Shown here one piece after another: positions 28,204-37,161 of a DNA stretch of 64,000 bases (position 1 is the first letter of the stretch; the number at the start of each line of letters is the position of its first letter). The notes beneath the pieces are model-generated. The model did no database searches and was not told the DNA's origin. It saw nothing but the letters and a program-made list of their open reading frames with translations. The stretch comes from an uncultured Fluviicola sp. (GTDB lineage Bacteria > Bacteroidota > Bacteroidia > Flavobacteriales_D > Crocinitomicaceae): NCBI GenBank assembly GCA_913009205.1, contig CAJVYC010000006.1, positions 62,001 through 126,000 of the forward strand, written 5' to 3'. The translations under genes were made by a program, and so were the position numbers.

Positions 28204-28578
28204 CTACTTTAAGTAAGAATCTATAAAATCATACAATTGTAATGTTTCATCATCAACCGTTACGTGGGTTACTTTGCACGCTGTAAGCAATCTTACCATA
28301 ACATAACGGTTCTTCAAAGTGTTATCAACCATTGTCAATGTCGCCTTGTGAGATGCCTCGTCAAAATCAACAGTAAACATACTTTTGTAATAACTTGCAC
28401 TCTTATCAATCGATTCTTTTGAAAGCGTTGATGGCAATGTGAACTCATATAAACCTGAAGTTTTACTTGCTGCTAAATCTTCCGCTCCTTTAAATGTAGC
28501 AATTTGATGTGCTTCTTGAGAAAAGCTGAATGATAAGAGACCAACAAGGAAGAATAATGTAGAAATAATTTTTTTCAT
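28204..28578 (-). CDS. Small secreted protein, function unknown
   Basis: The product is 124 residues from the ATG at 28578, with a signal peptide (MKKIISTLFFLVGLLSFSFSQ) and a mature domain of about 100 residues. The mature part has the pattern of one beta-alpha-beta unit repeated (LYEFTLPSTLSKESIDKSASYYKSMFTVDFDEASHKATLTM), ending in DDETLQLYDFIDSYLK. I do not recognise a family; the layout is reminiscent of small heavy-metal-associated-like folds but lacks CxxC. It is divergent from rnhB, with 88 bp between starts, and has its own terminator. The frame stays open far upstream into rnhB on the opposite strand, but that part is a shadow. Confidence 0.7.
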   Translation of the reverse strand: MKKIISTLFFLVGLLSFSFSQEAHQIATFKGAEDLAASKTSGLYEFTLPSTLSKESIDKSASYYKSMFTVDFDEASHKATLTMVDNTLKNRYVMVRLLTACKVTHVTVDDETLQLYDFIDSYLK

Positions 28579-28666
28579 CTGTTCAATTTTAATAATGACG
28601 ATAAATATCATGCAATAGTTGTACCGATTAGCCAAACTACAACTTTTTTTGCCAACTTTACGTCCG

Positions 28667-29272
28667 ATGGGAAGACTTTTACTATACAAAAACAGGAATC
28701 TTATTGAGGCTGGATGCGATGAAGCAGGACGTGGTTGTTTGGCGGGACCGGTTGTTGCCGCCGCCGTAATTTTACCAGCAGATTTCTCAAATGAAATCCT
28801 TGATGACTCAAAAAAATTAACGGAAGCAAAGCGTAATAAATTGCGTCCGATTATAGAAAAGGAGGCCCTCGCATTTGCTGTGGCTTTTGTTTCTGAAAAA
28901 GAAATTGACGAAATCAATATTTTAAACGCGAGCTTTCTTGCCATGCACAGAGCTGTTGCCCAATTGAACCAAAAACCTGAAATGCTCCTCATTGACGGGA
29001 ACCGGTTCACAACTTATGAAGGAATCCCCCACGAATGCATCATCAAGGGGGATGGAAAATTTTTGTCAATTGCTGCGGCTTCAATTCTTGCGAAAACTTA
29101 TAGAGATGAGTACATGGAAAATATCCATGAAGAATTTCCTTTTTACGACTGGAAACAAAACAAAGGGTACCCCACAAAAAAACACCGCAAAGCAATTCTT
29201 GAGAATGGCGATTGCATGCATCATAGGAAAACGTTCACTCTTCTTTCTAAAGATACATTATCGCTTTTCTAG
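28667..29272 (+). CDS. rnhB: Ribonuclease HII
   Basis: RNase HII cuts the RNA strand of RNA-DNA hybrids and removes single ribonucleotides from DNA. The 201-residue product has the catalytic acids in the usual places: [20 protein letters not shown] (Asp-Glu pair, about residues 18-19), LLIDGN, and the helix [17 protein letters not shown]. The C-terminal W[12 protein letters not shown] motif is also present. The ATG at 28667 gives the normal N-terminus; a TTG at 28619 is in frame but not needed. The gene is monocistronic or leads into the downstream membrane protein after an 87-bp gap. Confidence 0.95.
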   Translation: MGRLLLYKNRNLIEAGCDEAGRGCLAGPVVAAAVILPADFSNEILDDSKKLTEAKRNKLRPIIEKEALAFAVAFVSEKEIDEINILNASFLAMHRAVAQLNQKPEMLLIDGNRFTTYEGIPHECIIKGDGKFLSIAAASILAKTYRDEYMENIHEEFPFYDWKQNKGYPTKKHRKAILENGDCMHHRKTFTLLSKDTLSLF

Positions 29273-29359
29273 AGTGCACAAGTAGTTGTTAATTTCTATA
29301 CGCTAAGGCCATCTTTCACTGGCTCTTTCTTCTTAATTTTAAAGCAAAATCACTCCCCT

Positions 29360-31507
29360 ATGTTGAATCGGATTGTATTAGCAATCATTTTCTTAGCAAG
29401 CCTTTCATGGATCATCTATGTGGCAATCGACATTTCAAGCGAAAAAAATAATTATTCTCCAGAATCTTTATTCAATAGTATGGATGGTGAAGTTCTAATC
29501 GTGGCGCGTCCTTGGGAAGTCAATTTCATTGATCTTGAAAAATTTGGTGACGCTCCAAGTTATGATTTGATAACTTCTTTAAATGATTCTGCTTATAACA
29601 GGGGTTACTTCAGTCAAAAAAGAGACCATCTTCTTCTAGTGAAGGACAAAAACTGGAGTGTCGCTTCTATCGATTTATTATTCGGCAAAGGAAAAACGAA
29701 TAATCTAGGCTCTGAAGAATTCAAGATTGGCGCTTACAATGGACGTTTCCATAAGACAAAACTCTATCTTTGGAAAACAACTATCGACAACGAAGGCACA
29801 AAGAAAAGCAACTTCATTTTCGACAAAAAAGCCTCGGCCGCGATTTTTAGGTTTTCAGAAGTAGGCAAAATAAACAACCACTCAGACGTCTATTTCAAAA
29901 AAGATGGAAAGATAAATTACATCACTAAAGACGCGAACATTAAGCAAGGAAGTCAGGTTCGAGATGAAACTCTATTTGCAGGAATCACAACACGGAACTT
30001 TGATACGTATCAATTTTTTGAAAGAGATTACTACGCAACATTGGATGAAGATTTCAAAAATGGACCGATGTCGAAATGGCTATTAAACGGCTTCGTGAAG
30101 CTCACATATCAAGGAGAAACTATAATCATTTCAGATTATATCAGTGGGCAGGATCCAATTCTAATTCTCAATGATTTAAACCAGACTCAAGACTCGTCTC
30201 TTTTTTCCGATAAACTAATCAAAGGTTTTCCTTCTCAAAATTCGACATACACAATCAAGTATTTGGAGGATGCCGTCGTAATCTCTGAAAGTGCCGCGCT
30301 GTGCGGTCAAGTGATCGCTGATTATCGATTGGGAAATACAATCGCATTAGACAAAACAATCCGAGCGAAAATCTTTGGTCAATTGCCAAGAGCTGTTTCC
30401 GAACGAATGATCAGCAGCGAGGCTTCTTATTCGAAAATGGTTTATGCTGGGAGATTGATGGAAACACATACCGGGTCTTCTGAAATGGTAGCGCAACCAA
30501 AATTAGCAAGCTCAATTTCAATGAGTTGTGGGTTTGACATCGCTGACTTTGCTGAACTTCCTGGAAATGGAAATATTGTCGCACTCGGAACCAAGGGAGA
30601 GGTCTTGGGTTTTCGAAATAAAAAAACAGCATGGAAATCAGATATAAAAGTCAAAGCCATTGGTGAAATCCAATTAATCGATTTGCATGGAACAGGTGAA
30701 AACTTCATTTTACTGAATACCAAAGACGAAATCCATCTTTGGAACTTGACAGGTCATTACGAAACAGGCTTCCCAATTAAACTAGAATCTGACGCGACCA
30801 ATGAAGTTAAATTCTATCGATGGAAAGAAAAAGGATATTTCCTTATTGCCGATGAAAACCAGAAAGTATTTCAATTTGATGCGAAAGGAAGAGAGTTAAA
30901 TATTATTTCTACAGGATTAGATATCAAAAGAAGAATTGATGTTTGGTCAAGTCAAAGACGACTTTTTGCAGGTTTTGCCAGTTCTTCCTTATTTAAAATG
31001 TACGATATCGAAAAAAGAAAAGTGCATAGGGAGTTTCCAATTTCCGCAGTTTCCTTTTCATTGAAAGTTCCAAACCAACTTTTTCAATTCGGGACAACTA
31101 ACAATCAATTGGTTAAGTTCGATCAAAAAGGTGTCAGAACAGATTTTGAAACGTACAGTCGAGCAAAACTTCGAGGCCTTCAAATGGACAATTCCAACGC
31201 TGTAATTATCGTGCAATCTGCGAACATAATTCGATTAATTAATTCGGAAGGAGTTCCATTTGGTGAAATCAAACTGCCTTTCAACGAGGTTGAAGATGTG
31301 CATATATTCACGGGCGATTCAGGAAAAACTTTGATCGGCGTAATTGATGGTTTGGAGAATAATGTATATTTGTATAGTACGGACGGACAAAAGGTTGTAA
31401 ATAAATCGCTCGAAGGTCAATCAAAAATTCGATTGGGCTCTACCAATAACCAATGGCGAATTACGACAATCGTAGACCAATTCGTCATACAGTACTTTGA
31501 GGACTAA
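29360..31507 (+). CDS. Membrane-anchored unknown protein with a propeller-like C-terminus
   Basis: The 715-residue product has one N-terminal hydrophobic segment (MLNRIVLAIIFLASLSWIIYVAID) and then a large extracytoplasmic region. The first half (~35-370) is unrecognised, with many charged and aromatic residues. From about 385 onward, short beta repeats of the propeller kind appear (GNGNIVALGTKGEVLGF, GENFILLNTKDEIHLWNL, KGYFLIADENQKVFQFD, NNQLVKFDQKG). I cannot assign a function. It starts 87 bp after rnhB and ends 23 bp before the OmpA-type gene, so it probably shares a transcript with the latter and may also act at the envelope. Confidence 0.7.
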   Translation: MLNRIVLAIIFLASLSWIIYVAIDISSEKNNYSPESLFNSMDGEVLIVARPWEVNFIDLEKFGDAPSYDLITSLNDSAYNRGYFSQKRDHLLLVKDKNWSVASIDLLFGKGKTNNLGSEEFKIGAYNGRFHKTKLYLWKTTIDNEGTKKSNFIFDKKASAAIFRFSEVGKINNHSDVYFKKDGKINYITKDANIKQGSQVRDETLFAGITTRNFDTYQFFERDYYATLDEDFKNGPMSKWLLNGFVKLTYQGETIIISDYISGQDPILILNDLNQTQDSSLFSDKLIKGFPSQNSTYTIKYLEDAVVISESAALCGQVIADYRLGNTIALDKTIRAKIFGQLPRAVSERMISSEASYSKMVYAGRLMETHTGSSEMVAQPKLASSISMSCGFDIADFAELPGNGNIVALGTKGEVLGFRNKKTAWKSDIKVKAIGEIQLIDLHGTGENFILLNTKDEIHLWNLTGHYETGFPIKLESDATNEVKFYRWKEKGYFLIADENQKVFQFDAKGRELNIISTGLDIKRRIDVWSSQRRLFAGFASSSLFKMYDIEKRKVHREFPISAVSFSLKVPNQLFQFGTTNNQLVKFDQKGVRTDFETYSRAKLRGLQMDNSNAVIIVQSANIIRLINSEGVPFGEIKLPFNEVEDVHIFTGDSGKTLIGVIDGLENNVYLYSTDGQKVVNKSLEGQSKIRLGSTNNQWRITTIVDQFVIQYFED

Positions 31508-31530
31508 TACCAGAAACTTAAAACTAACAA

Positions 31531-34071
31531 ATGAAAACTCTAAAACTACTTGCAGCCATCGCTGCTGTGCTGTGCTTTTATAGTACAGGGCTATCACAAA
31601 ACTATGTTGGAATTACACCAAGTAACTATGCCGGAGTAATGGGGACTGATGTCAATCCCGCCAGCTTCGTCGATGGACGATTCGTGTTTGATTTAAACTT
31701 GGCAAGTGTAAATGTTGGCCTTTGGACAAATGCGGGGTCATTTACAACGGTTGACATGCCTAAATGGTGGGTTAAATCATTCAAAGCAGATAGCTCTGGT
31801 TATGATAATCCGGACAATGATTGGATACTGCCAGATTCTTCATTTGTGGATAGATACATCACCAAAAACTTTTCTCCAACTTCGGTAAAAACAGTTGGGA
31901 TTTACAATAACGTTCAAGTAGATGTTTTGAACTTTATGTTTCATATCAATAGAAAAATTGCGATTGGAGCGGCTGTTAAGTTCAGATCTATAACCAACGT
32001 TGATGATGTTGATCCTAAATTGGCCTTTCTAGCTGAAAATTCATTGGACTACGAGCAACTTTGGAATCAAGACATTAATGAAACATTATTAAATTTCAAC
32101 CACATGTCTTGGATGGAATACGGTTTAATTTATTCTCAAGTTCTAAAAGACGATGGTGAGCACTTCATAAAAATGGGAGCTAAAGCTAAATGGCTTTCCG
32201 GCTATACTGCTGCTTATTTGCATACATCAAACTTATCATATAATCTTTCTAGTGGTGATTCCACAAATGAACTCGTAGGTGATTTCTCATACGGTCACTC
32301 AACTGGCTTATTGAATGGAGATTCTGAAGCAGGTAAATTACCTGGAGTAACGTCTAAATTTGGTCTTGGATTAGACCTAGGGTTTGTTTACGAATGGCGT
32401 CCTGATTGGAAAGACTTCAAATACGATATGGATGGCGAAACTAACATCTGGAGAAGAGACCAAGACAAGTACAAAATTAGAGTGGGCGCTTCAATACTTG
32501 ATATTGGAGGGATGAAATTCGCTAAAGGTGGATTAAGCCAGGATTTTAGCGTGAATCAAACTTCAGGATTCTTTGACTTGAATACATTTAACGTAGGAAA
32601 CGGAATTCTTGGCATTGACAGTGTTATTACTGATTTAGTTGACAATGACCCTAACTGGACTTCAGGAGGTAGCGACTCAGACAATACATTCTTCATGCAA
32701 TTGCCTACTGCTGTAAGCTTGCAGTTTGATTACCATATTTATAAATGGTTCTATGTAAACGCTACTGGAAACATAAATGTTCAGAATAGAAAAAATCCAC
32801 ACCGTGTAAGAACGGCAAATCAACTTTCTATTACACCTAGTTTTGATCACGCCTGGTTCGGTGTTCACCTTCCATTTATGATGAACAAGTACTCAGGTTT
32901 TAAGTCTGGAATCGGTGTTCGATTAGGACCTCTTACAATTGGAGTGAACGATTGGAATGTTCTTTTCGCAAGCGGTAAGAAAATTAGAGGTGCTCAAGCA
33001 TATGCTGGATTGCGTATTCCTGTTCTTTATGGTCATCCAAGCGATATCGATGGTGATAAAGTTTCTGATGAACTTGATGAGTGTGAGGTAGTGCCGGGTT
33101 TATGGGAGTTCAACGGTTGTCCTGATTCAGATCATGATGGTATTAAAGATATTGATGATCACTGTCCACAGGAAGCTGGTTTAGCTGAATTCAACGGATG
33201 TCCAGATAAAGATAAAGATGGAATTCCGGATAAAGATGATGCTTGTCCAGAGGTTGCAGGAGATATTAAGTTCAACGGTTGTCCAGATAGAGATAACGAT
33301 AGTATTATTGACAGCAAAGATGATTGTCCAGACACTCCAGGATTACCTGCTTTCAATGGTTGCCCAGATACAGATGGTGACGGAATCAAAGATTCTGACG
33401 ATGCATGTCCAGAAGTTCCTGGTCCATTAGTAAACAATGGATGTCCAGATACAGATAATGATGGATTGTTTGACTTCATTGATGAATGTCCAACTAAGTT
33501 CGGACCAAAAGAAAACAACGGTTGTCCTTGGCCAGATACTGATCAAGATGGATTATTAGACAAAGATGACAAGTGTCCCTACATTGCTGGGCCTAAGACG
33601 AACGAAGGTTGTCCTTATACTGATACTGATGGAGATGGAGTTCTCGACAAAGACGATGACTGTCCAGCTACACCAGGACCAGTTGAAAACAAAGGATGTC
33701 CTAAAATTGAGGAAGAAGTTGCTGAGATCTTAAAGACAGCATTTGATAACTTAGAATTCGAAACTGGAAAAGCAGTAATTAAACAAGAGTCTCTTCCATC
33801 ATTGACTGAGTTAGCAGAAGTTCTAATTAAGAAACCAGAATGGAAACTTCAAATTGCAGGTCACACTGACAACGTAGGAAACGAACAAAACAACTTGGTT
33901 CTTTCTAAGAAACGTTCTGAAGCTGTTAGAGACTTCATGATCTCTCAAGGAATTGTTACAGAGCGCTTATCTGCACTTTACTTCGGTGAAACGCAACCAA
34001 AAGCGACTAACGATACCAAAGAAGGTAGACAAACAAATAGACGTGTTGAAATGACAATAATATTCAACTAG
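31531..34071 (+). CDS. DUF5723 / thrombospondin type 3 repeat / OmpA family outer membrane protein
   Basis: The 846-residue product has three parts. After the signal peptide (MKTLKLLAAIAAVLCFYSTGLSQ) comes a barrel-like N-terminal domain of the DUF5723 kind (NYAGVMGTDVNPASFVDGRFVFDLNLAS) to about residue 500. Residues 505-725 hold eight calcium-binding TSP3 repeats of the D-x-D-x-DG-x2-D type, each ending in a Cys-Pro pair. Residues ~735-846 are an OmpA peptidoglycan-binding domain (LQIAGHTDNVGNEQNNLVLSKKRSEAVRDF... GRQTNRRVEM). It should span from the outer membrane to peptidoglycan. It ends in a strong terminator. Confidence 0.9.
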   Translation: MKTLKLLAAIAAVLCFYSTGLSQNYVGITPSNYAGVMGTDVNPASFVDGRFVFDLNLASVNVGLWTNAGSFTTVDMPKWWVKSFKADSSGYDNPDNDWILPDSSFVDRYITKNFSPTSVKTVGIYNNVQVDVLNFMFHINRKIAIGAAVKFRSITNVDDVDPKLAFLAENSLDYEQLWNQDINETLLNFNHMSWMEYGLIYSQVLKDDGEHFIKMGAKAKWLSGYTAAYLHTSNLSYNLSSGDSTNELVGDFSYGHSTGLLNGDSEAGKLPGVTSKFGLGLDLGFVYEWRPDWKDFKYDMDGETNIWRRDQDKYKIRVGASILDIGGMKFAKGGLSQDFSVNQTSGFFDLNTFNVGNGILGIDSVITDLVDNDPNWTSGGSDSDNTFFMQLPTAVSLQFDYHIYKWFYVNATGNINVQNRKNPHRVRTANQLSITPSFDHAWFGVHLPFMMNKYSGFKSGIGVRLGPLTIGVNDWNVLFASGKKIRGAQAYAGLRIPVLYGHPSDIDGDKVSDELDECEVVPGLWEFNGCPDSDHDGIKDIDDHCPQEAGLAEFNGCPDKDKDGIPDKDDACPEVAGDIKFNGCPDRDNDSIIDSKDDCPDTPGLPAFNGCPDTDGDGIKDSDDACPEVPGPLVNNGCPDTDNDGLFDFIDECPTKFGPKENNGCPWPDTDQDGLLDKDDKCPYIAGPKTNEGCPYTDTDGDGVLDKDDDCPATPGPVENKGCPKIEEEVAEILKTAFDNLEFETGKAVIKQESLPSLTELAEVLIKKPEWKLQIAGHTDNVGNEQNNLVLSKKRSEAVRDFMISQGIVTERLSALYFGETQPKATNDTKEGRQTNRRVEMTIIFN
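33043..33705 (+). repeat. Eight thrombospondin type 3 coding repeats
   Basis: Eight in-frame units of about 24-28 codons each start with a variant of DTDGDGIKD and end with an NGCP-like motif. They have diverged at the DNA level (different codons between units), so this is an old protein repeat, not a recent DNA expansion. Confidence 0.85.
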
Positions 34072-34090
34072 TCGACGAATAATATAAATT

Positions 34091-34129
34091 GGTCGATTCG
34101 GAGTGACATTCTGAGTCGGCCTTTTTTTT
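34091..34129 (+). terminator. Rho-independent terminator after the OmpA-type gene
   Basis: GGTCGATTCGGA pairs with TCTGAGTCGGCC (12 positions including G-T pairs) around a 7-nt loop, followed by eight T. It lies 20 bp after the stop codon. Confidence 0.8.
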
Positions 34130-34169
34130 ACTCTTACTTTTTTAGTGCATTAAAAAAAAACTAGTATCC

Positions 34170-34718
34170 ATGAAGCTACTAAAGAAAATCATTTTTCTAA
34201 TTATCGCGCTTGTCGCTTTGATTCTAATAATGGGATTGTTTGTCGAAGATGAATATTCGGTAACGAAAACCATTATTGTCCAGCGAAATTCAGATGACGT
34301 TTTTAAGTACATTAAAAACTTAAAAAATCAAAGTGAATACAGCGCTTGGGAAAAAGCAGATCCTCAAATGAAGAAATCATACGAAGGAAATGATGGCGAA
34401 GTTGGATTTGTTTCAACCTGGAATAGCACCAATGATGATATAGGAAAAGGAGAAATAGAAATAGTTGAAATTGAGGACGGTAAACGGATAGATTTCAAAG
34501 TTCGTTTCAAAGAACCATTCGAAGCAGACACCCATGTCTTTATAAGCACGGAAGCGTTGGGTCCGAGCTCAACCAAAGTAACCTGGAACTTTCACGGCCA
34601 AGTAGCATATCCAATGAACATGATACTTCTTTTTATGGATATGGAAAGTGAAATCGGCCCCGACCTTGAAGTTGGACTTAAGAACCTAAAGAAGTTACTT
34701 GAATCAAGTGAAATATAA
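34170..34718 (+). CDS. SRPBCC family (START-like) protein, membrane-anchored
   Basis: The 182-residue product has an N-terminal hydrophobic helix (KKIIFLIIALVALILIMGLFV) and then a polyketide-cyclase/START-like SRPBCC domain. The domain pattern is TIIVQRNSDDVFKYIKNLKNQSEYSAWEKADP at the start, GEIEIVEIEDGKRIDFKVRFKEP in the middle and a long C-terminal helix (GPDLEVGLKNLKKLLES). Such proteins bind hydrophobic ligands in a helix-grip cavity; the ligand here is unknown. It lies between the OmpA terminator and lnt. The spacing to lnt (51 bp) allows cotranscription. Confidence 0.85.
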   Translation: MKLLKKIIFLIIALVALILIMGLFVEDEYSVTKTIIVQRNSDDVFKYIKNLKNQSEYSAWEKADPQMKKSYEGNDGEVGFVSTWNSTNDDIGKGEIEIVEIEDGKRIDFKVRFKEPFEADTHVFISTEALGPSSTKVTWNFHGQVAYPMNMILLFMDMESEIGPDLEVGLKNLKKLLESSEI

Positions 34719-34769
34719 TATTTCTTCTCTTTCTCAATTTTGAACTGATAATTCATCTACTTTTATGCC

Positions 34770-36374
34770 GTGATATCTCTTCAAAGAAAACACCGGTACC
34801 TATTTAGTATCCTCTCCGGAATGCTCATGGTCCTTTCATTCCCCTTTACAGGAAGTTTAACTTTTGTTGCGTTCATAGCGTGGATACCCATTCTTCTTGT
34901 GGAAGCAAATGTCTCCCAACAGAATTACAGGTCGAGGAAAGTTCTTCTACATGCATACATCACATTTTTCATTTACAACATTGGAACAACTTGGTGGGTC
35001 TGGAATGCAAGTCCAGGAGGTTCAATACTAGCCTTTTTGCTTAACAGCCTGTTAATGGCCTTGGTGTTTTACGGTTTCCATCTCACAAAAAAACACGTAG
35101 GGAACAAAGAAGGTTATATAGCCCTTCTGCTCTACTGGGTTGCATTTGAGCACTTCCACTATGATTGGGAAAGTGCATGGCCGTGGCTCAGCTTAGGGAA
35201 CGTATTTAGCATCACACCGTCTTGGGTTCAATGGTATTCATTCACAGGCGTCCTAGGGGGATCATTTTGGGTTTTGATCGTAAACCTATTACTCTTTAGG
35301 GCCTATCAAAATGTTTTGTTGAAAGGAGAAAAATGGAAAATACAAACACCCCTTTTCTATTTGGCAGGTCTAGCATTTCTATTGCCAATGGCAATCTCTT
35401 TGATTACCTATTTCAATTACACGGAAAAAGAAAGGCCGATAGAAGTTGTCGCGATACAGCCGAATGAAAATCCGTACGGGTCCAAATTTAGTAAAAGTGT
35501 CGACGAACAAATGAAAGACATGGTGGCGTTAGCAAAGCGGAAAGTAACTTCCAACACGGATTTGATTCTTGCTCCAGAAACTTCTTTGGCAACTTACATC
35601 TATGTTAAATCACCTCAGAATGAAGCCGCGTTTAATACTCTAATAGAATCCAAATCAGAACTTAACGACGCCGTTCTTTTGTGGGGCGCAATGACTTTTG
35701 ATTTCTTCAAACAAAAAAGGTCGTCAGTTTCAGCGGAGATTTCACCTAACATGTGGCAAGAGAGCTACAACTCATCTGTACTTATCGATTCTATTGAATC
35801 ACCCAAATTCATTCACAAATCGAAATTGGTACCAGGCGTTGAAAAAATTCCATTCGTCGCTTACATCCCCTTTATGGCAGAATGGTCAATCGACATGGGA
35901 GGATCTAGTGTTGGTTATGGAGTTGAAGACGAACCAAAAATATTTGAAACAAAAAAATTCAAAGTGGCACCAGTAATTTGTTATGAATCTATATTCGGAG
36001 AATTTGTGTCTCAGCAATGCAATAAAGGCGCAGAATTGATTTGTATTTTAACAAATGACGGATGGTGGAAGAACACCCCCGGTTATAAGCAACATGCAAG
36101 TTTTGCTAGCCTCAGAGCTATCGAGAACAGAAGATGTGTTGTTCGCTCGGCAAATACGGGTACAACGTCTATTATAAACCAAAGAGGAGATATCGTTCAG
36201 GCGACAGATTGGTGGGTAAAAGATGTGATTAGAGGAACTGTGAATTTGAATAAGGATACAAGCTTCTACACAAAATATGGAAATGTATTAGGTAGAAGTT
36301 TTGGTTTTATATCCTTATTGCTCTTACTTTTAACCTTTGTAAAACGATTTCAAAAACTTGCCCAAAACAAATGA
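34770..36374 (+). CDS. lnt: Apolipoprotein N-acyltransferase
   Basis: Lnt adds the third acyl chain to lipoproteins at the inner membrane. The 534-residue product has an N-terminal set of membrane helices (about 10-225), a C-N hydrolase domain and a final membrane helix (SFGFISLLLLLLTFVKRF). The catalytic residues sit in the expected motifs: Glu in LILAPETSLATY, Lys in HKSKLVPGVEKIPF and Cys in VAPVICYESIFGEF. The start is a GTG; a -7-like box (TACTTTTA, 34758-34765) ends 4 bp before it, so the mRNA may be almost leaderless. Its stop overlaps the sigma-factor start (ATGA). Confidence 0.95.
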   Translation: MISLQRKHRYLFSILSGMLMVLSFPFTGSLTFVAFIAWIPILLVEANVSQQNYRSRKVLLHAYITFFIYNIGTTWWVWNASPGGSILAFLLNSLLMALVFYGFHLTKKHVGNKEGYIALLLYWVAFEHFHYDWESAWPWLSLGNVFSITPSWVQWYSFTGVLGGSFWVLIVNLLLFRAYQNVLLKGEKWKIQTPLFYLAGLAFLLPMAISLITYFNYTEKERPIEVVAIQPNENPYGSKFSKSVDEQMKDMVALAKRKVTSNTDLILAPETSLATYIYVKSPQNEAAFNTLIESKSELNDAVLLWGAMTFDFFKQKRSSVSAEISPNMWQESYNSSVLIDSIESPKFIHKSKLVPGVEKIPFVAYIPFMAEWSIDMGGSSVGYGVEDEPKIFETKKFKVAPVICYESIFGEFVSQQCNKGAELICILTNDGWWKNTPGYKQHASFASLRAIENRRCVVRSANTGTTSIINQRGDIVQATDWWVKDVIRGTVNLNKDTSFYTKYGNVLGRSFGFISLLLLLLTFVKRFQKLAQNK

Positions 36375-36922
36375 AACGCGCGCAAGTTGATACCGGACTA
36401 TTAGTTGAAGAGCACAGTGATTACTTGCTCAGCTTCGCCATGTCTAAACTTCGCGATATTGACCTTTCAAAAGATTTGGTTCAAGATACGTTTCTTTCTG
36501 CGATCATAAAAATTGATACGTTTGAAAACCGAAGTAACATCCGTACTTGGCTAACAAGTATTCTCAATCGAAAAATCATTGATCATTGGAGAAGAGCTGA
36601 AACAAGGTATACAGATCCTATTTCTTCTTTTTTCGATAAAGATGATTACGGTAAGCATTGGATTCTAGACAAGAAAGACAACACCACAAATGAAACAGTT
36701 GAGGACGAAATCATCTTTGAAGAGACAAACGATGACCTTTTCGAATGCATTGGGAAACTACCGGAAAAATGGAAAGGTGTCATTGCATCAAAATACCTAG
36801 ATGAAAAGGTTAGCGAAGATATTTGTAAGGAATTGGAAATAACACCTTCAAACCTCTGGGTAATAATACATCGTGCTAAATTGCTTTTGCGCGATTGTCT
36901 TCGAAAAAGAGATGTAAGATGA
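36371..36922 (+). CDS. ECF-type RNA polymerase sigma factor
   Basis: The 183-residue product has sigma region 2 (LRDIDLSKDLVQDTFLSAIIKIDTFENRSNIRTWLTSILNRKIIDHWRR) and region 4 (GKLPEKWKGVIASKYLDEKVSEDICKELEITPSNLWVIIHRAKLLLRDCL), without region 3 or region 1, as in ECF sigma factors. It overlaps lnt upstream by 4 bp and the next gene, a small zinc-binding protein, by 4 bp. The usual ECF/anti-sigma pairing suggests that this sigma factor is held inactive by that protein. Location after lnt hints at an envelope or lipoprotein stress signal, but this is inference. Confidence 0.93.
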   Translation: MKRAQVDTGLLVEEHSDYLLSFAMSKLRDIDLSKDLVQDTFLSAIIKIDTFENRSNIRTWLTSILNRKIIDHWRRAETRYTDPISSFFDKDDYGKHWILDKKDNTTNETVEDEIIFEETNDDLFECIGKLPEKWKGVIASKYLDEKVSEDICKELEITPSNLWVIIHRAKLLLRDCLRKRDVR

Positions 36923-37161
36923 AAGGCTGTCAAGAAATAACAGGCTTGTATGAGCAAGGTAAAATCAATCGGATTTCAATATCTGATAAGATTGCTATTC
37001 GTTCGCATAGAGCTATTTGCAGAACGTGCCGACAATATTTCAAGAACAGTGATCTTATGGATGTATTTATCACCAAGAAATTTAAATATTTAGGGAGCTA
37101 TACCTTCACAACAAGTGAAAAAACTAAGATTAAAGAGGAGTTGGAAAATATTAATCTTTAA
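36919..37161 (+). CDS. Small soluble zinc-finger anti-sigma factor (ZAS-like)
   Basis: The 80-residue product starts at an ATG overlapping the sigma-factor stop (ATGA). It contains H-x3-C-x2-C (RSHRAICRTCRQYF), the core of the zinc-binding anti-sigma (ZAS) motif, preceded by a helix (CQEITGLYEQGKINRISISDKIAIRSH). The early Cys in MKGCQEI could be a further ligand. There is no membrane segment and the protein stops after about 30 more residues, so it lacks the sensor part of larger anti-sigma factors. It may sense redox or zinc status directly in the cytoplasm. Its 3' end overlaps the convergent gene by 11 bp. Family call is from the motif and the context. Confidence 0.75.
   Translation: MKGCQEITGLYEQGKINRISISDKIAIRSHRAICRTCRQYFKNSDLMDVFITKKFKYLGSYTFTTSEKTKIKEELENINL

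Noticed and set aside
28579-29010. Long minus-strand frame continuing upstream of the small secreted protein
   Set aside because: It lies antisense inside rnhB. The signal peptide at 28578 gives a clear true start.
33043-33705. Possible DNA-level tandem repeat or CRISPR-like array
   Set aside because: The periodicity is explained by TSP3 protein repeats in frame, with diverged codons and no constant spacer/repeat structure.
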